Source: Bacteroidota bacterium
Lineage (GTDB): Bacteria; Bacteroidota; Bacteroidia; AKYH767-A; OLB10
DNA: 64,000 bases
Assembly (NCBI GenBank): GCA_016721435.1
Contig: JADKIC010000015.1
Coordinates: forward strand, 1-64,000
Direction of reading: 5' to 3'
Shown: piece by piece, positions 38,521 to 48,511 of the stretch
Position numbering within the stretch: the first letter of the stretch is position 1
Layout: the number at the start of each line of letters is the position of its first letter
Notes under the pieces: generated by a model
Told to the model about the DNA's origin: nothing
The model's input: the letters and a program-made list of their open reading frames with translations, nothing else
The model's database searches: none
Made by a program: the position numbers and the translations under genes

Positions 38521-40553
38521 ATGAATCTGCGGAAAATTTTTATTTCGATCAGTAATAAACACGACTTCTATTACAGGGTGGTGCTGGTGTCGATTTCTAT
38601 TCTTATTATTACTTCCTTCCTGCCGCAACAGGTTCGTTTTAAATACAATTATAAGACAGGTCAACCCTGGAATTATGAAGATTTAAGAGCCCCCTTTGCA
38701 TTTCCTGTCTTTAAATCGAATGCGGAGCTGGATGCCGAACGGACAAAGTACAATCAGGATGCGCCCCTTTTCTATAAGATGGATTCTACGGTTCAGTATG
38801 CAGTGATGGCCATGTTGAAATCGCAACTGGTGAATTTACCGAAGGAGGAAGTGGATCTGGCAATGAAAGTGGTGGCGTCGGTGTATGATTTTGGTGTTTT
38901 TGATGAGAAGAAACATTCACTGCCGGTAGAGGGGCAAACCATTAACCTGGTGCAGGGCGGGGCTTTATCTCAAAGTGACAGATCGATGCACCTGAGTATG
39001 GAGCAGGTACAGGATTTCGTCCGGAAGGAGTTGTCGGATAAAGGAAAGGCTGCGAATAAGGATTTATACAATGGCATGCTCGCGGCTATACGTCCTAACC
39101 TTGCTTTTGATGGTGAACTGACCTCTGCCTATACCCGCGACTTACTGCGCTCGCTGAGTCCGGTGAGAGGGGAAGTTCAGGAAGGAACGATCATTATCCG
39201 GCGTGGACAATTAGTAGGAGAACGGGAATTCTATCAACTCGAATCCCTGCGTAAAGTTTTTCAGGGTGAAGCAACAGTAGAAGCCGCCTTGCCCTGGCTC
39301 TATCTGGGTTATCTCTTGCTGGTTTTTACCGCAATTGCAGTGCTGGTTACTTTTCTCTGGATTTTACGAAGAGATATCCTCTTCGACAGCAGGAAAATTA
39401 CTCTCCTGTTTTGTTGATTATCATAACCTGTATTATTTATTCAGTATTGCTGGCGAGCAACCGGGTCAATATGCTGATGATGCCACTCTGCATCCTGCCC
39501 TTGATTACCCGCGCTTTCTTCGATACCCGTACCGCCCTGTTTACACATGTGCTCTCGATGCTGATTTTGGGAACTGTAGCACCCGGTGGATTTAATTTTG
39601 TGTATATGCAGGTGATTGCCGGTATGGTGGCCATCTTTAGTATTGTGAACATGAGAAAGCGTTCGCAGCTATTCCTGGCCGTTAGTTTGATTTTTGTGGC
39701 GTATATGATTTCATTTGTCGGACTTTCCTTGTTGAATGAAGGTGCCATCACCAAGATTAATCCCATGCAATTTTTATGGCTGGGAATTAACTGTCTGCTG
39801 ACCTTATTGAGCTATCCACTGATTTTCTTTATCGAAAAATCTTTCCGCGTGACTTCTGATTTTACACTCATGGAGTTAACGGATTTCAATAGTGAACTTT
39901 TACGCGATTTGGGATTAAAAGCACCCGGTACCTTCCAGCATTCTCTGCAAGTAGCCAATCTCGCCGAGTCTGCCATTTATAAAATCGGTGGAAATTCCTT
40001 GCTTGTGAGAGTTGGAGCCCTCTATCACGATATCGGGAAGATGGACATGCCGATGTATTTTATCGAGAACCAGAGCACACAAATCAATCCGCACGATGAA
40101 TTATCCTTCGATGAAAGTGCATCGATTATTATCAGCCACGTAATCAAAGGGATTGAAAAGGCAAAAAAGTTTAAATTACCCGATATCGTCATTGACTTTA
40201 TCCGTACACACCACGGAACCATGATGGTGCAGTATTTCTACAATAACTATATCAAGAGTTTCCCCGATCAGATTCCGAATGAGGATGATTTCCGATATCC
40301 CGGTCCACGTCCGTTTTCAAAAGAAACCGCTGTGCTGATGATGGCTGATTCAGTGGAAGCCGCCGCCCGCAGTCTGCCCATCCACGATCAGGATGCTATT
40401 GATAACCTGGTGGAAAAAATTATCAGCAAGCAAATTGAATCCGGTCAGTTTGAAAATTGCGATATCACCTACCGCGATATTTCCTCCATTAAGAAGATTT
40501 TTAAGAAAATGCTGACCAGTATTTACCATGTGCGGGTAGCTTATCCTTCCTGA
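38521..40553 (+). CDS. 7TM-HD family phosphohydrolase, PgpH-like (one frameshift)
   Basis: About 677 residues when joined. The N-terminal 7TMR-HDED extracellular domain follows a first helix (VVLVSISILIITSFLP; PWNYEDLRAPFAFPVFKS; GEVQEGTIIIRRGQLV), then a seven-helix membrane block, then a cytoplasmic HD domain: HSLQVANLAESA, ALYHDIGKMDMP (HD pair), IRTHHGTMMVQYFY, and ETAVLMMADSVEAAARS. PgpH homologues hydrolyse c-di-AMP, which is the probable role. Start taken at ATG 38521 rather than GTG 38515. The frame changes near 39408. The last 16 codons are echoed at 40701-40749 behind a palindromic element. Confidence 0.9.
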
Positions 40554-40555
40554 TG

Positions 40556-40698
40556 CAGCTTTGTAGAGGCGGTATCTCTGTAAGAAAGAAAATCATCTTC
40601 TCCCACCAATACCGGCACCCGACCTAAGGTCGGGTGCCGGCGGTTAAAGGGTGCGTGGAATTTGTCGGTTATCGAGATACCGCCCCTACAGGGCTTTG
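40556..40698. repeat. Long palindromic element D (inverted orientation)
   Basis: Begins 2 bp after the HD gene stop. GGCGGTATCTCTGTAAGAAA left, central ACCGGCACCCGACC-TAA-GGTCGGGTGCCGGC, right end GATACCGCCCCTACAGGGC. Compared with elements A and E its two arms are swapped, so the element occurs in both orientations. Confidence 0.9.
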
Positions 40699-40700
40699 CA

Positions 40701-40749
40701 CGAAATTGCTGACCATTATTTACAATGTCCGGGTGACTTATCCGGCTTG
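40701..40749 (+). repeat. Second copy of the HD-gene 3' end
   Basis: GAAATTGCTGACC-x-TTATTTAC ... CTTATCC-GGC-TTGA aligns with 40505-40553 over 49 nt with about 10 differences, and in the same frame reads KLLTIIYNVRVTYPA-stop versus KMLTSIYHVRVAYPS-stop. Several differences are synonymous. It begins directly after element D. Confidence 0.85.
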
Positions 40750-40834
40750 ATTTTGCTGTAAATATTTGCAAAAAATACCCGGTGCCCTTGTCTTCATTTC
40801 CTCCTTCAAAGCGCTAGCCCCATTGGTCTTCGAA

Positions 40835-40900
40835 GCTTACGCCGTCGCTTACTGTGTGCGCCAAAGCTTTAGCGACGGCGTAAGCTTTGGCGCACACAGT
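40835..40900. repeat. Interleaved double palindrome (family 2), order B-A-B'-A'
   Basis: Same A and B words as at 36286-36351 but in swapped order: B 40835-40849, A 40851-40869, B' 40871-40885, A' 40882-40900. Both stems are perfect and mutually exclusive. A half copy (GAAGCTTTAGCGAAG) follows at 40935. Confidence 0.85.
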
Positions 40901-41093
40901 TAGCGAAGTAGTCTCTGTGTAGCCCTTGGACATCGAAGCTTTAGCGAAGTTGTCTCCGTGTAAATCTCCGTTTCCCTCCGTGGTGAAAAAGGATTTACAT
41001 TTTGTCCAGGTCCATCTAAATCAATCAGATTTTCCGGCTTGATTTTTATTTAAGTGCTTGTAAAACAACTTTCTGGCTTAGCTGACAAAAGTC

Positions 41094-41112
41094 ATTTAGA
41101 ATTATTCTAAAT
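41094..41112. promoter_or_regulatory. Upstream operator, 9-1-9 palindrome
   Basis: ATTTAGAATTATTCTAAAT, a perfect 9-1-9 inverted repeat 90 bp before the TonB receptor start. The TTAGAAT-T-ATTCTAA core fits the 7-1-7 layout of Fur-type boxes and also resembles DtxR/MntR sites. Confidence 0.75.
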
Positions 41113-41116
41113 AAGC

Positions 41117-41147
41117 TTTGAGTTTTGCGACGAGCATACTTTCTTTG
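41117..41147 (+). promoter_or_regulatory. TonB receptor promoter, TTTG-N19-TTTCTTTG
   Basis: TTTG at 41117-41120 and TTTCTTTG at 41140-41147, separated by 19 bp, the Bacteroidetes sigma-ABfr layout with one mismatch to TAnnTTTG. It lies exactly between the two operators. Confidence 0.6.
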
Positions 41148-41154
41148 CACCACT

Positions 41155-41173
41155 ATTTAGACTAATTCTAAAT
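41155..41173. promoter_or_regulatory. Downstream operator, 9-1-9 palindrome over the start site
   Basis: ATTTAGACTAATTCTAAAT, one mismatch pair from the upstream operator, 61 bp (about six helical turns) from it and at the expected transcription start. A bound repressor here would block initiation. Confidence 0.72.
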
Positions 41174-41183
41174 AGCATCCCCT

Positions 41184-43634
41184 ATGTATCGCCCGTTTAT
41201 CTTATTTACATGGCTGTTTCTCTTGGTTTCATTATCGGATTCAATTGGCCAGTCTTCAGAAAATCAATGGTTTATTGAAGGAACCCTTTCTATTCAGGAC
41301 AGAAAACTTCATGGCGCTTCGGTGAGTCTTCAGCATACAAGCATTCGGACAATAACGGATAATAATGGTCGCTTTGAATTGAAGGGCAATGCTTCCGGAA
41401 ATTTTTTACTGGTCATCCACGGACTTGGCTTTTCCGATTTCGATACCTTGTTGCATCTGGAACCAGGCAAAGCAGAGGTGATCGATTTGAAGTTGGAACC
41501 CGGCTATTGTGAGATGCCTCAATTGGAAGTTTTTAGTTCCCGTTACGATGCCATGCGGAATTTACCCGGCGCTGCAAGTCTGGTGACAGCAGAGCAAATT
41601 GAAAAAATACAACCACTCAGCAGCAATGAAGTCTTGCGCAAAGTAGGAGGTGTGCATGTAGTGGATGAAGAGGGTCTAGGCTTACGTCCGAACATTGGTT
41701 TCCGCGGACTCGATCCCGATCGTAGCCGCTATGTGATGGTGCTGGAAGATGGAGTGCCCGTTTCATTAAGTCCTTACGGTGAGCCGGAGATGTATTATTC
41801 TCCTTCTATTGATCGCATGCAGCAGGTAGAGGTGTTGAAAGGAAGTTCGTCAATATTATTTGGTCCGCGCACTATCGCCGGTGTAATTAATTACCGGACT
41901 GCTGATCCTCCTGCAGAGCAGAAGGGGGTATTGCAACTTACCGCAGGCGATCAGGGTTATGGCAGTGCGATGCTGGGTTTCGGGACAACGATTGGAAATA
42001 CCGGTGTGCAGTTGAATTATCTGCGTAAACAAACCGATGATTTTGGAATGCTCCGTTTGAGAATGAACGATGTGGTGACGAAGTTCAGATGGTTCCTCTC
42101 TGCAAGATCTGTCGCGGGAATTAAAATCGGTGTGTACGATGAGTTTTCAAATGCGAATTATATCGGAATGACGGAGCCCATGTATCAATCCGGTCAGTAT
42201 GATGTGGCACGCCTTGCTCCGGATGATCAGTTTCATATTCGTCGCTATTCGCTCTCCGGTACTTATACCTGGAATGTGAACGATCAATTGCGCCTCGAAG
42301 GATTGGCCTTTGCCTATTCTACACAGCGGAATTGGGTGCGTCAGGATTTTGCATACAATGCCCTTGATTCTTCCGGAATGCTATTGCCTAAACCATCGGA
42401 TTATTCAGGGGTGACCTGGGGAGATGAATCGGTGAGTGGGGGAGCAATTTACATGCGCAACAGTACGGGAAACAGATACCGAACTTTTGATGTAGCCGGT
42501 GCGGATATGCGTCTCCGTTATACCTTTCAGGCATTATCGATGCGGCATGAGTGGAGTATGGGTATTCGTTTTATGGCGGAAAGAGCACACGAAATACGGG
42601 TGAATGGATCTAAACCGGGCGCCCTCTCCGGTGAAATCAGCGATGAAGAATACCGTCCGATTCAAGGCTATAGTGCATTTATTTATGATCAGATTCATTT
42701 GGGGGCTAAATGGGAAATCTCTCCGGGCATACGAATAGAGTACATGGATTTTACACGTGAAATCGTCAGAGGAAAGTATAAAGTGAATGGTGTCACTCAA
42801 GCCAGAGATACCGTCATCAGTACCCGAAGTCAATTGGCTGAAGTGATCCCCGGTATTGGATTCGTCTATCATCCTGCTAAAAAGGTCAGCTTGTTTGGCG
42901 GACTGCATAAAGGATTCGCACCTCCCCGTATCAAAGATGCGATTACAGCCGATGGTGTTGATCAGGAATTGTCGGCGGAGCTGAGCTGGAATTATGAATT
43001 GGGTATCAGAGCAGATTTCTTACAATCCTTCCATCTGGAACTCACCGGCTTTTATCTGGATTTCGAAAATCAGGTGATTCCCGTTTCGGAATCATCCGGA
43101 GGTACAGGGGCCGGTCTCGTGAATGGCGGGGAAACTAAAAGTACCGGAGTGGAAGTATCTCTTTCTTTTTCTTCAGCGAATATCATCTCTTCCCCCTGGC
43201 AGCTGAGTCTCCTCACTACCATGACCTATACTGAAGCCGTCTTTGATGCCGATCGGTTCATCGGATCAACAGAGAATGCAATAAATATAAAAGGAAATGC
43301 CTTGCCTTACGCACCCACCATTTCCGGAAATAGTTTGCTCTCGGTTTTATCTCCCATCGGATTGAGATTTAATCTGAATGTACAGTATACCGGTGTGCAG
43401 TTTACCGATGTGAAGAATATCGAAAAACCTGCTGCCAATGGTCTCACCGGTGAACTGCCCGCTTTTTATACAGTAGATGCCGGACTAAGTTATGAATGGA
43501 AAAAAGCCAACACTCAGGTGTCCTGCTCCGTGAAAAATGTCACCGATGAGCGCTACATCTATACCCGTCGCCCGCAAGGTATCCGCGTCGGTTTAGAGCG
43601 AATGTTCTTCGTCAGTGTTAGAAAAAAATTCTGA
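41184..43634 (+). CDS. TonB-dependent receptor, FecA/siderophore-like
   Basis: 816 residues, intact. Signal peptide MYRPFILFTWLFLLVSLSDSIG, carboxypeptidase-like domain (about 29-110: IEGTLSIQDRKLHGASVSL; ITDNNGRFELKG), plug (about 125-245: GAASLVTAEQIEKIQPLSSNEVLRKVGGVHV; RPNIGFRGLDPDRSRYVMVLEDGVP; VEVLKGSSSILFGPRTIAGVINY), then a 22-strand-type barrel with C-terminal RVGLERMFFVSVRKKF ending in Phe. The RGLDPDRS plug resembles FecA-like ferric receptors. With two palindromic operators at its promoter, metal-repressed iron uptake is the likely role, though the ligand is not proven. Confidence 0.88.
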   Translation: MYRPFILFTWLFLLVSLSDSIGQSSENQWFIEGTLSIQDRKLHGASVSLQHTSIRTITDNNGRFELKGNASGNFLLVIHGLGFSDFDTLLHLEPGKAEVIDLKLEPGYCEMPQLEVFSSRYDAMRNLPGAASLVTAEQIEKIQPLSSNEVLRKVGGVHVVDEEGLGLRPNIGFRGLDPDRSRYVMVLEDGVPVSLSPYGEPEMYYSPSIDRMQQVEVLKGSSSILFGPRTIAGVINYRTADPPAEQKGVLQLTAGDQGYGSAMLGFGTTIGNTGVQLNYLRKQTDDFGMLRLRMNDVVTKFRWFLSARSVAGIKIGVYDEFSNANYIGMTEPMYQSGQYDVARLAPDDQFHIRRYSLSGTYTWNVNDQLRLEGLAFAYSTQRNWVRQDFAYNALDSSGMLLPKPSDYSGVTWGDESVSGGAIYMRNSTGNRYRTFDVAGADMRLRYTFQALSMRHEWSMGIRFMAERAHEIRVNGSKPGALSGEISDEEYRPIQGYSAFIYDQIHLGAKWEISPGIRIEYMDFTREIVRGKYKVNGVTQARDTVISTRSQLAEVIPGIGFVYHPAKKVSLFGGLHKGFAPPRIKDAITADGVDQELSAELSWNYELGIRADFLQSFHLELTGFYLDFENQVIPVSESSGGTGAGLVNGGETKSTGVEVSLSFSSANIISSPWQLSLLTTMTYTEAVFDADRFIGSTENAINIKGNALPYAPTISGNSLLSVLSPIGLRFNLNVQYTGVQFTDVKNIEKPAANGLTGELPAFYTVDAGLSYEWKKANTQVSCSVKNVTDERYIYTRRPQGIRVGLERMFFVSVRKKF

Positions 43635-43931
43635 TGCTCTTCAGCAGTCTGAAATTCTAACACTCATTAAATTCTTTTTCTACAACCGATATTGCTTTCA
43701 TTCTCCTTAGTGCCTTCTTAGTGCTCTTGTGCCTTAGTGGTAAAAGAGACAAATTTTCGGGACTACCAAAAGTCGACCTTTAAAGTTATAGATAGCTTTA
43801 TTCCTTGTCGAAATGATTCGTTTTTATCATTCGAAAGTTTAAAGTCTTGATTATACTATCGTTAAAATATCCTTAGCTTCGATTTTGATGCAGGAATCTC
43901 CTGTGGCGAATACTACCTTTGTCGGAAGTTT
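43635..43931. other. Intergenic before mutL
   Basis: 297 bp. It has low-complexity text with repeats of CTTAGTG/CTTAGTGGT (43708-43742). No gene. Confidence 0.45.
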
Positions 43932-45814
43932 ATGGCTGATATTATTCGTTTATTGTCGGAGAATGTCGCGAATCAAATCGCGGCGGGTGAGGTGATTCAA
44001 CGTCCTGCTTCTGCGGTGAAAGAAATGCTGGAAAACGCCATGGATGCCGGAGCTTCCCGCGTACAGTTGATTTTGCTCGATGCAGGAAAAACATTGATTC
44101 AGGTGATTGATGATGGATCAGGCATGAGTGAAACAGATGCCCGCTTGTGTTTTGATCGTCACGCCACTTCTAAAATCAGAAAAATTGATGATCTGTTTAC
44201 CCTGCATACGATGGGTTTCAGAGGTGAAGCGCTGGCGTCGATTGCTTCAGTGGCACAAGTGGAAATGAAACACGTCGTGCTGAATTTGAATTTGGTCAGC
44301 GGGTAGTGGTGGAAGGAGGAACATTCATGCTTCAGGAAGCAGCAGTGATGCCGGGTGGCACCTCTATCGCCGTGAAGAATCTCTTTTTCAATGTGCCGGC
44401 ACGCAGAAATTTTCTGAAATCGAATCCCGTCGAATCCCGTCATATTCAGGAGGAGTTTATCCGTATCGCTCTGGCAAATCCGCATATTTCGTTTAGTATG
44501 CACCATAACGAAGCACAGGTCTTCGATTTGCGTACAGGCAATCTGCGTCAGCGGATCTCTGCGATCTTTGGAAATGCGTACAATGAACGTCTGGTGCCGG
44601 TAGAAGAAGAAACAACGATCGTGCGCATTGAAGGCTATATCGGAAAGCCGGAGTTCGCGAAGAGGAACAGGGGCGAGCAGTACTTTTATGTGAACAATCG
44701 TTTCATTAAAGATAATTACCTGCATCATGCCGTATCTTCCGCTTTTGATTCATTGATTCCCAAAGAAGCTTATCCTTCCTATTGGTTGAAGTTGTCGGTG
44801 AACCCTGCCGATATCGACGTGAATATTCATCCCACAAAAACGGAAATTAAATTTCAGCACGATAAAGAAATTTATGCCATCATTAAAGCTGCTGTAAAGA
44901 GAGCACTCGGTCGCTTCAGTGTGGCCCCATCTCTCGATTTTGAACAGGAACCGGCCTTCGATCTGCCCCTTTCAAAACTGAGTGAGATGCCTGTGCAGCC
45001 GCAAATCCGTATCAACCCGAATTATAATCCCTTCCGTCAGGAACAACGCGAAGAGGAACTTAAAGGGAACGGTTCACAGCCTGCCGGTGGAGATTTCGGT
45101 GAAAGGCATTATCAAACTTCCCGATCGGATGTTAGAGCATGGCTGGAAGTCCATAAAGACACTGCCGTACAACAGGTGATAACGCATGCGGATAGCCGAA
45201 ACCATCCGGTGATAGATCTGCTGAATGTTTTTGAAGAACTCGATGATTTCCGCTTTGTGCTGGTGAGCCCGGGTATTGTGGCCGCCGCTCACGCTCGAGG
45301 TCTGGTCTTGTTTGATCTTCCCGCCGCCCGTGAAAGAATATTGTACGAAAAATTCCTCTATGCTTTTTCGAAACATCATCTCCCTTCGCAGCAGCAGTTG
45401 TTCCCTCCGCAAATCAACCTGAGCCCGAATGATTTCCTGCTGGTTAGAGAGCTGCAGGAAGATCTGAGAAAAATCGGTTTTGATATTACAGAGTTTGGTC
45501 AGCATACTATTGTAGTGCAGGGTGTCCCCGGTGGATTGGATCCCGGCTCTGAACAGGCTACTTTGCAGGCCTTGCTGGAGCAATACAGAATGAATAAAGA
45601 TAAATTGCAACTGCCTGTGCATGAAAATCTGGCGCGCTCTCTGGCAAGGTCCTTTCTCCTGCGGCAGCAACTGAATTATTCTTCACGTGAACTGCGTCAG
45701 GTAGCCATTGATTTGTTGCATTGTGATCAGCCCTTTTATGGCGTGAATGGAAAAGTGATATTGAAGAGTTTAGAAACAGAACAGTTAAATCAGTTTATGC
45801 AATCGGCCGGTTAA
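43932..45814 (+). CDS. mutL: DNA mismatch repair protein MutL (one frameshift)
   Basis: About 627 residues when joined. GHKL ATPase motifs: ENAMDAGA, DDGSGM, GFRGEALASI (residues about 33-102), then DVNIHPTKTEIKF of the transducer domain (about 290). The C-terminal dimer domain is kept, but where endonuclease-type MutL has DQHA-x-x-E-R-x-x-Y-E this protein has FDLPAARERILYEKF, and the usual Cys-containing ending is CDQPFYGVNGKVI. The nicking site may therefore be absent or altered. The frame changes in an AAA(A) run near 44270 (VEMK then TRRAEFEFGQRV). First gene of an apparent operon with the two rhomboids. Confidence 0.92.
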
Positions 45815-45835
45815 TTTCGCCGTTAAAGTATACCT

Positions 45836-46687
45836 ATGTCCTATCAGCAATTTCGTCCTATGCGTTGGCAGATACTACCCCCGGTAGTAAAAAATCTGTT
45901 GATCATTAATGGTATTATGTTTCTCGCAACGGTGGTCCTGGAGAGTAAACTGGGACTGGATTTAACATCCTACCTGGGCTTACATTTCGTGACCAGCCCT
46001 CAGTTTGAACCGTATCAGTTTGTGACGCATCTCTTCATGCACGGAAGTATGTTGCATATTTTTTCCAATATGTTTGCGTTGTGGATGTTTGGCAATGTGC
46101 TGGAAAATGTTTGGGGAGGGAAGAAGTTTCTGACCTATTACCTCGTCACCGGACTCGGAGCTGCATTTATTCATACTATATTTTCCTGGTATGATATTTC
46201 AAAGATGCAGGAGAGCGTTGATCTTTTTCTTGCGCATCCGCAACCGATGGATTTTAAGATGCTGGTGACCAAATACCAAAGCTTTTTGAGAAGTGAAGAT
46301 ATTGCAGCGCTCAATGAATTATTAACGAACTGGATGGCGATGCCGTCTAATCCGGAGATGATCAATACTGCAAGTGCATTTGCGCAGGGTCTCGTGGAAA
46401 GAAAGGCGGATATCCCTACCGTTGGAGCTTCAGGTGCTGTTTTCGGAGTTTTATTGGCATTCGGAATGATGTTTCCCAATACTATTATCTATATTTATTT
46501 CGCCATTCCAATGAAAGCGAAGTGGTTTGTGATGTTGTACGGGTTGTTTGAATTGTATAGCGGCATTCAGAATAATCCTTCTGATAATGTAGCACATTTC
46601 GCTCACCTCGGTGGAATGCTCTTTGGTTATTTGCTTATTCGTGCATGGAAAAAGAATATGTACCGCCCTTATCAGGATGATTATTAA
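45836..46687 (+). CDS. Rhomboid family intramembrane serine protease (first of two)
   Basis: 283 residues. Six or seven membrane helices; catalytic Ser in VGASGAVFG (about residue 200) and His in VAHFAHLGGMLFG (about 262); FMHGSMLHIFSNMFALWMFG is the conserved L1/TM2 region. A 70-residue insert (YDISKMQESVDLF ... ERKADIP) between TM3 and TM4 is typical of Bacteroidetes rhomboids. It follows mutL by 21 bp and precedes the second rhomboid by 3 bp. Confidence 0.93.
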   Translation: MSYQQFRPMRWQILPPVVKNLLIINGIMFLATVVLESKLGLDLTSYLGLHFVTSPQFEPYQFVTHLFMHGSMLHIFSNMFALWMFGNVLENVWGGKKFLTYYLVTGLGAAFIHTIFSWYDISKMQESVDLFLAHPQPMDFKMLVTKYQSFLRSEDIAALNELLTNWMAMPSNPEMINTASAFAQGLVERKADIPTVGASGAVFGVLLAFGMMFPNTIIYIYFAIPMKAKWFVMLYGLFELYSGIQNNPSDNVAHFAHLGGMLFGYLLIRAWKKNMYRPYQDDY

Positions 46688-46690
46688 ACG

Positions 46691-47578
46691 ATGAGTAAAC
46701 TACTGGATGATATCAAAATGCAGTTTACAGGTGCAGAAGCCTTGTACCGCTTATTGCTGATTAATTGTGCCGTCTTTTTATTGATTACCATTACAAGATC
46801 TGTTTTCTTCCTTGCCGGGGCCGATAATGGAACCGTGGAGTGGGTGGTGATGAAATTGAGTCTGCCGGCTGATTTATCAGCGCTGCTGCGTCAACCCTGG
46901 ACATTCCTCACCTATATGTTTTTGCATACCGGACTGCTTCATATTTTATTTAATATGCTTATTCTTTTTTGGACCGGTCGCCTCTTTACCGAGTATTTAG
47001 GCAATGCAAAACTTTGGGCTACGTATGTGGCAGGAGCATTGGTGGGTGCCCTCGCTTATGTGATTTCATTTAATCTTCTGCCGGCTTTCGATGGAACTGT
47101 TTCAAGCAGCTATCTGCTGGGTGCTTCAGCTGGAGTCATCGCTGTGTTGGTAGCAGTGGCGACACTCTTACCGGATTATGTCGTGCACTTACTGATTTTT
47201 GGTGCGGTGCGATTGAAGTATGTCGCCATTTTTTCTATCGTACTTTATTTTATTTCTATCCCACTCGGTAATGCGGGCGGACATATCGCGCATTTGGGAG
47301 GTGCTTTGTTCGGTTACCTGATGATTGTTCAGTTGCGAAAAGGTCGTGATCTTACGGCATGGTTGACCGGACTCTCCGCTATGAAATTGAGGTCAAAACC
47401 GGTGAAAATGACGGTTGTTAAATCCGGTCGCAGCCGGTATAATTCCGATGATCTGCACGAAGGTATCGCCAGTCAGGAACTTGTTGACCGTATTCTGGAT
47501 AAGATCAATAAGTCCGGATTCGATAGCCTTTCTAAAGAAGAAAAGGAAATATTGTATAAAGCCAGTGGCAAAAAATGA
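46691..47578 (+). CDS. Rhomboid family intramembrane serine protease (second of two)
   Basis: 295 residues. YMFLHTGLLHILFNMLILFWTGR, catalytic Ser in LGASAGVIA (about 145), His in GGHIAHLGGALFG (about 202). A C-terminal cytoplasmic tail ends with a small helical domain (SQELVDRILDKINKSGFDSLSKEEKEILYKAS) found on many Bacteroidetes rhomboids. It starts 3 bp after the first rhomboid, so the pair is cotranscribed; they differ in length and insert and may act on different substrates. Confidence 0.92.
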   Translation: MSKLLDDIKMQFTGAEALYRLLLINCAVFLLITITRSVFFLAGADNGTVEWVVMKLSLPADLSALLRQPWTFLTYMFLHTGLLHILFNMLILFWTGRLFTEYLGNAKLWATYVAGALVGALAYVISFNLLPAFDGTVSSSYLLGASAGVIAVLVAVATLLPDYVVHLLIFGAVRLKYVAIFSIVLYFISIPLGNAGGHIAHLGGALFGYLMIVQLRKGRDLTAWLTGLSAMKLRSKPVKMTVVKSGRSRYNSDDLHEGIASQELVDRILDKINKSGFDSLSKEEKEILYKASGKK

Positions 47579-47764
47579 TGTATAAAAATCAATTCCTGAA
47601 TTAGGAAAATGACATCCCAAATTGGGAATTTATTAGTGCTTAAAACGTTTTTCAACCGCCATTTTATAACTTAATTGGTTTATAATCAATTAATTTTACA
47701 TTTATCTGAATTTTGGCATAAACATGGAATATTATCCAATTGTTATTTTAAAAACCATAAAAAA

Positions 47765-48511
47765 ATGCGTGTAAAAATCTCATTTCTACGTGATCAGATG
47801 TCGGCAAATACGATCCCACTGCATCACCAAACATTAATTGCAGAAAGCCTTTACCAGATTATTGATGGATTCGGAGGCGACCGCAATTTGTTCAATTTCT
47901 CCAGCCTGAAAGGGACTTCTAAAATTCAGAACGGATTTATGCGTTTTCTGAGTTCTAAAGTTACACTGGTGCTTTCAGCCAGAAGCTCAGAGCAAATGGA
48001 GCAATTAGTAGCAAAAGTTTTTGAAATGCCTTACCTGGCAGTAGGCAAAATGAATCTCATGCCACGAAGTCATGAAATCATTCAGGATCCGGAGTTCAAC
48101 ACCAAAATGCGTTACCTCTGCATCAGCCCAATGATCCTGGTAGATCCTCACAAAGATCCTGAAAAGAGTCAGATCACTATCGATCCAACCTCTCAGGAGT
48201 TCTCTGACATCCTCTACGAGCAAACCCTCGACAGAATGGAGAAAGCAGGTTACTCTGAAGCAGATCTCAACAATTTCGCTGAATTCGATGCGCAGCCTGA
48301 CCACGAATACGTGCAGAAGCTCAATGAAACAGGGAAGAAATTCGCCCGCTATTACCGTGCAGCCGATGGCAGTACGATGATGGGATATCTTTTGCCCTTT
48401 ACCTTGCATGCTCACCCTGATGTACAGAAGTTTATCTGGGAAGCAGGTGTAGGTGCAATGAGTGAGCAGGGATACGGCATGGTAGACCTTGTGAAATTAG
48501 GCGTTGCTTAA
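47765..48511 (+). CDS. Cas6-like RAMP endoribonuclease, orphan
   Basis: 248 residues from ATG at 47765 (MRVKISFLRDQMSANTIPLHHQTLIAESLYQII), the Cas6 N-terminal ferredoxin-like pattern with a His pair at about 20-21 where Cas6 often has its catalytic His region. The C-terminus IWEAGVGAMSEQGYGMVDLV carries the glycine-rich G-x-G-x5-G-x-G loop of Cas6/RAMP proteins. Cas6 cuts CRISPR repeat RNA, but no CRISPR array, cas1/2 or effector gene lies in the window. It may serve an array elsewhere or cut another structured RNA. Upstream start codons do not extend the domain. Intact. Confidence 0.75.
   Translation: MRVKISFLRDQMSANTIPLHHQTLIAESLYQIIDGFGGDRNLFNFSSLKGTSKIQNGFMRFLSSKVTLVLSARSSEQMEQLVAKVFEMPYLAVGKMNLMPRSHEIIQDPEFNTKMRYLCISPMILVDPHKDPEKSQITIDPTSQEFSDILYEQTLDRMEKAGYSEADLNNFAEFDAQPDHEYVQKLNETGKKFARYYRAADGSTMMGYLLPFTLHAHPDVQKFIWEAGVGAMSEQGYGMVDLVKLGVA

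Noticed and set aside
41184..41240. Naming the TonB receptor fecA
   Set aside because: The plug resembles FecA but ligand residues and a FecIR pair are not visible; only the broad class is given.
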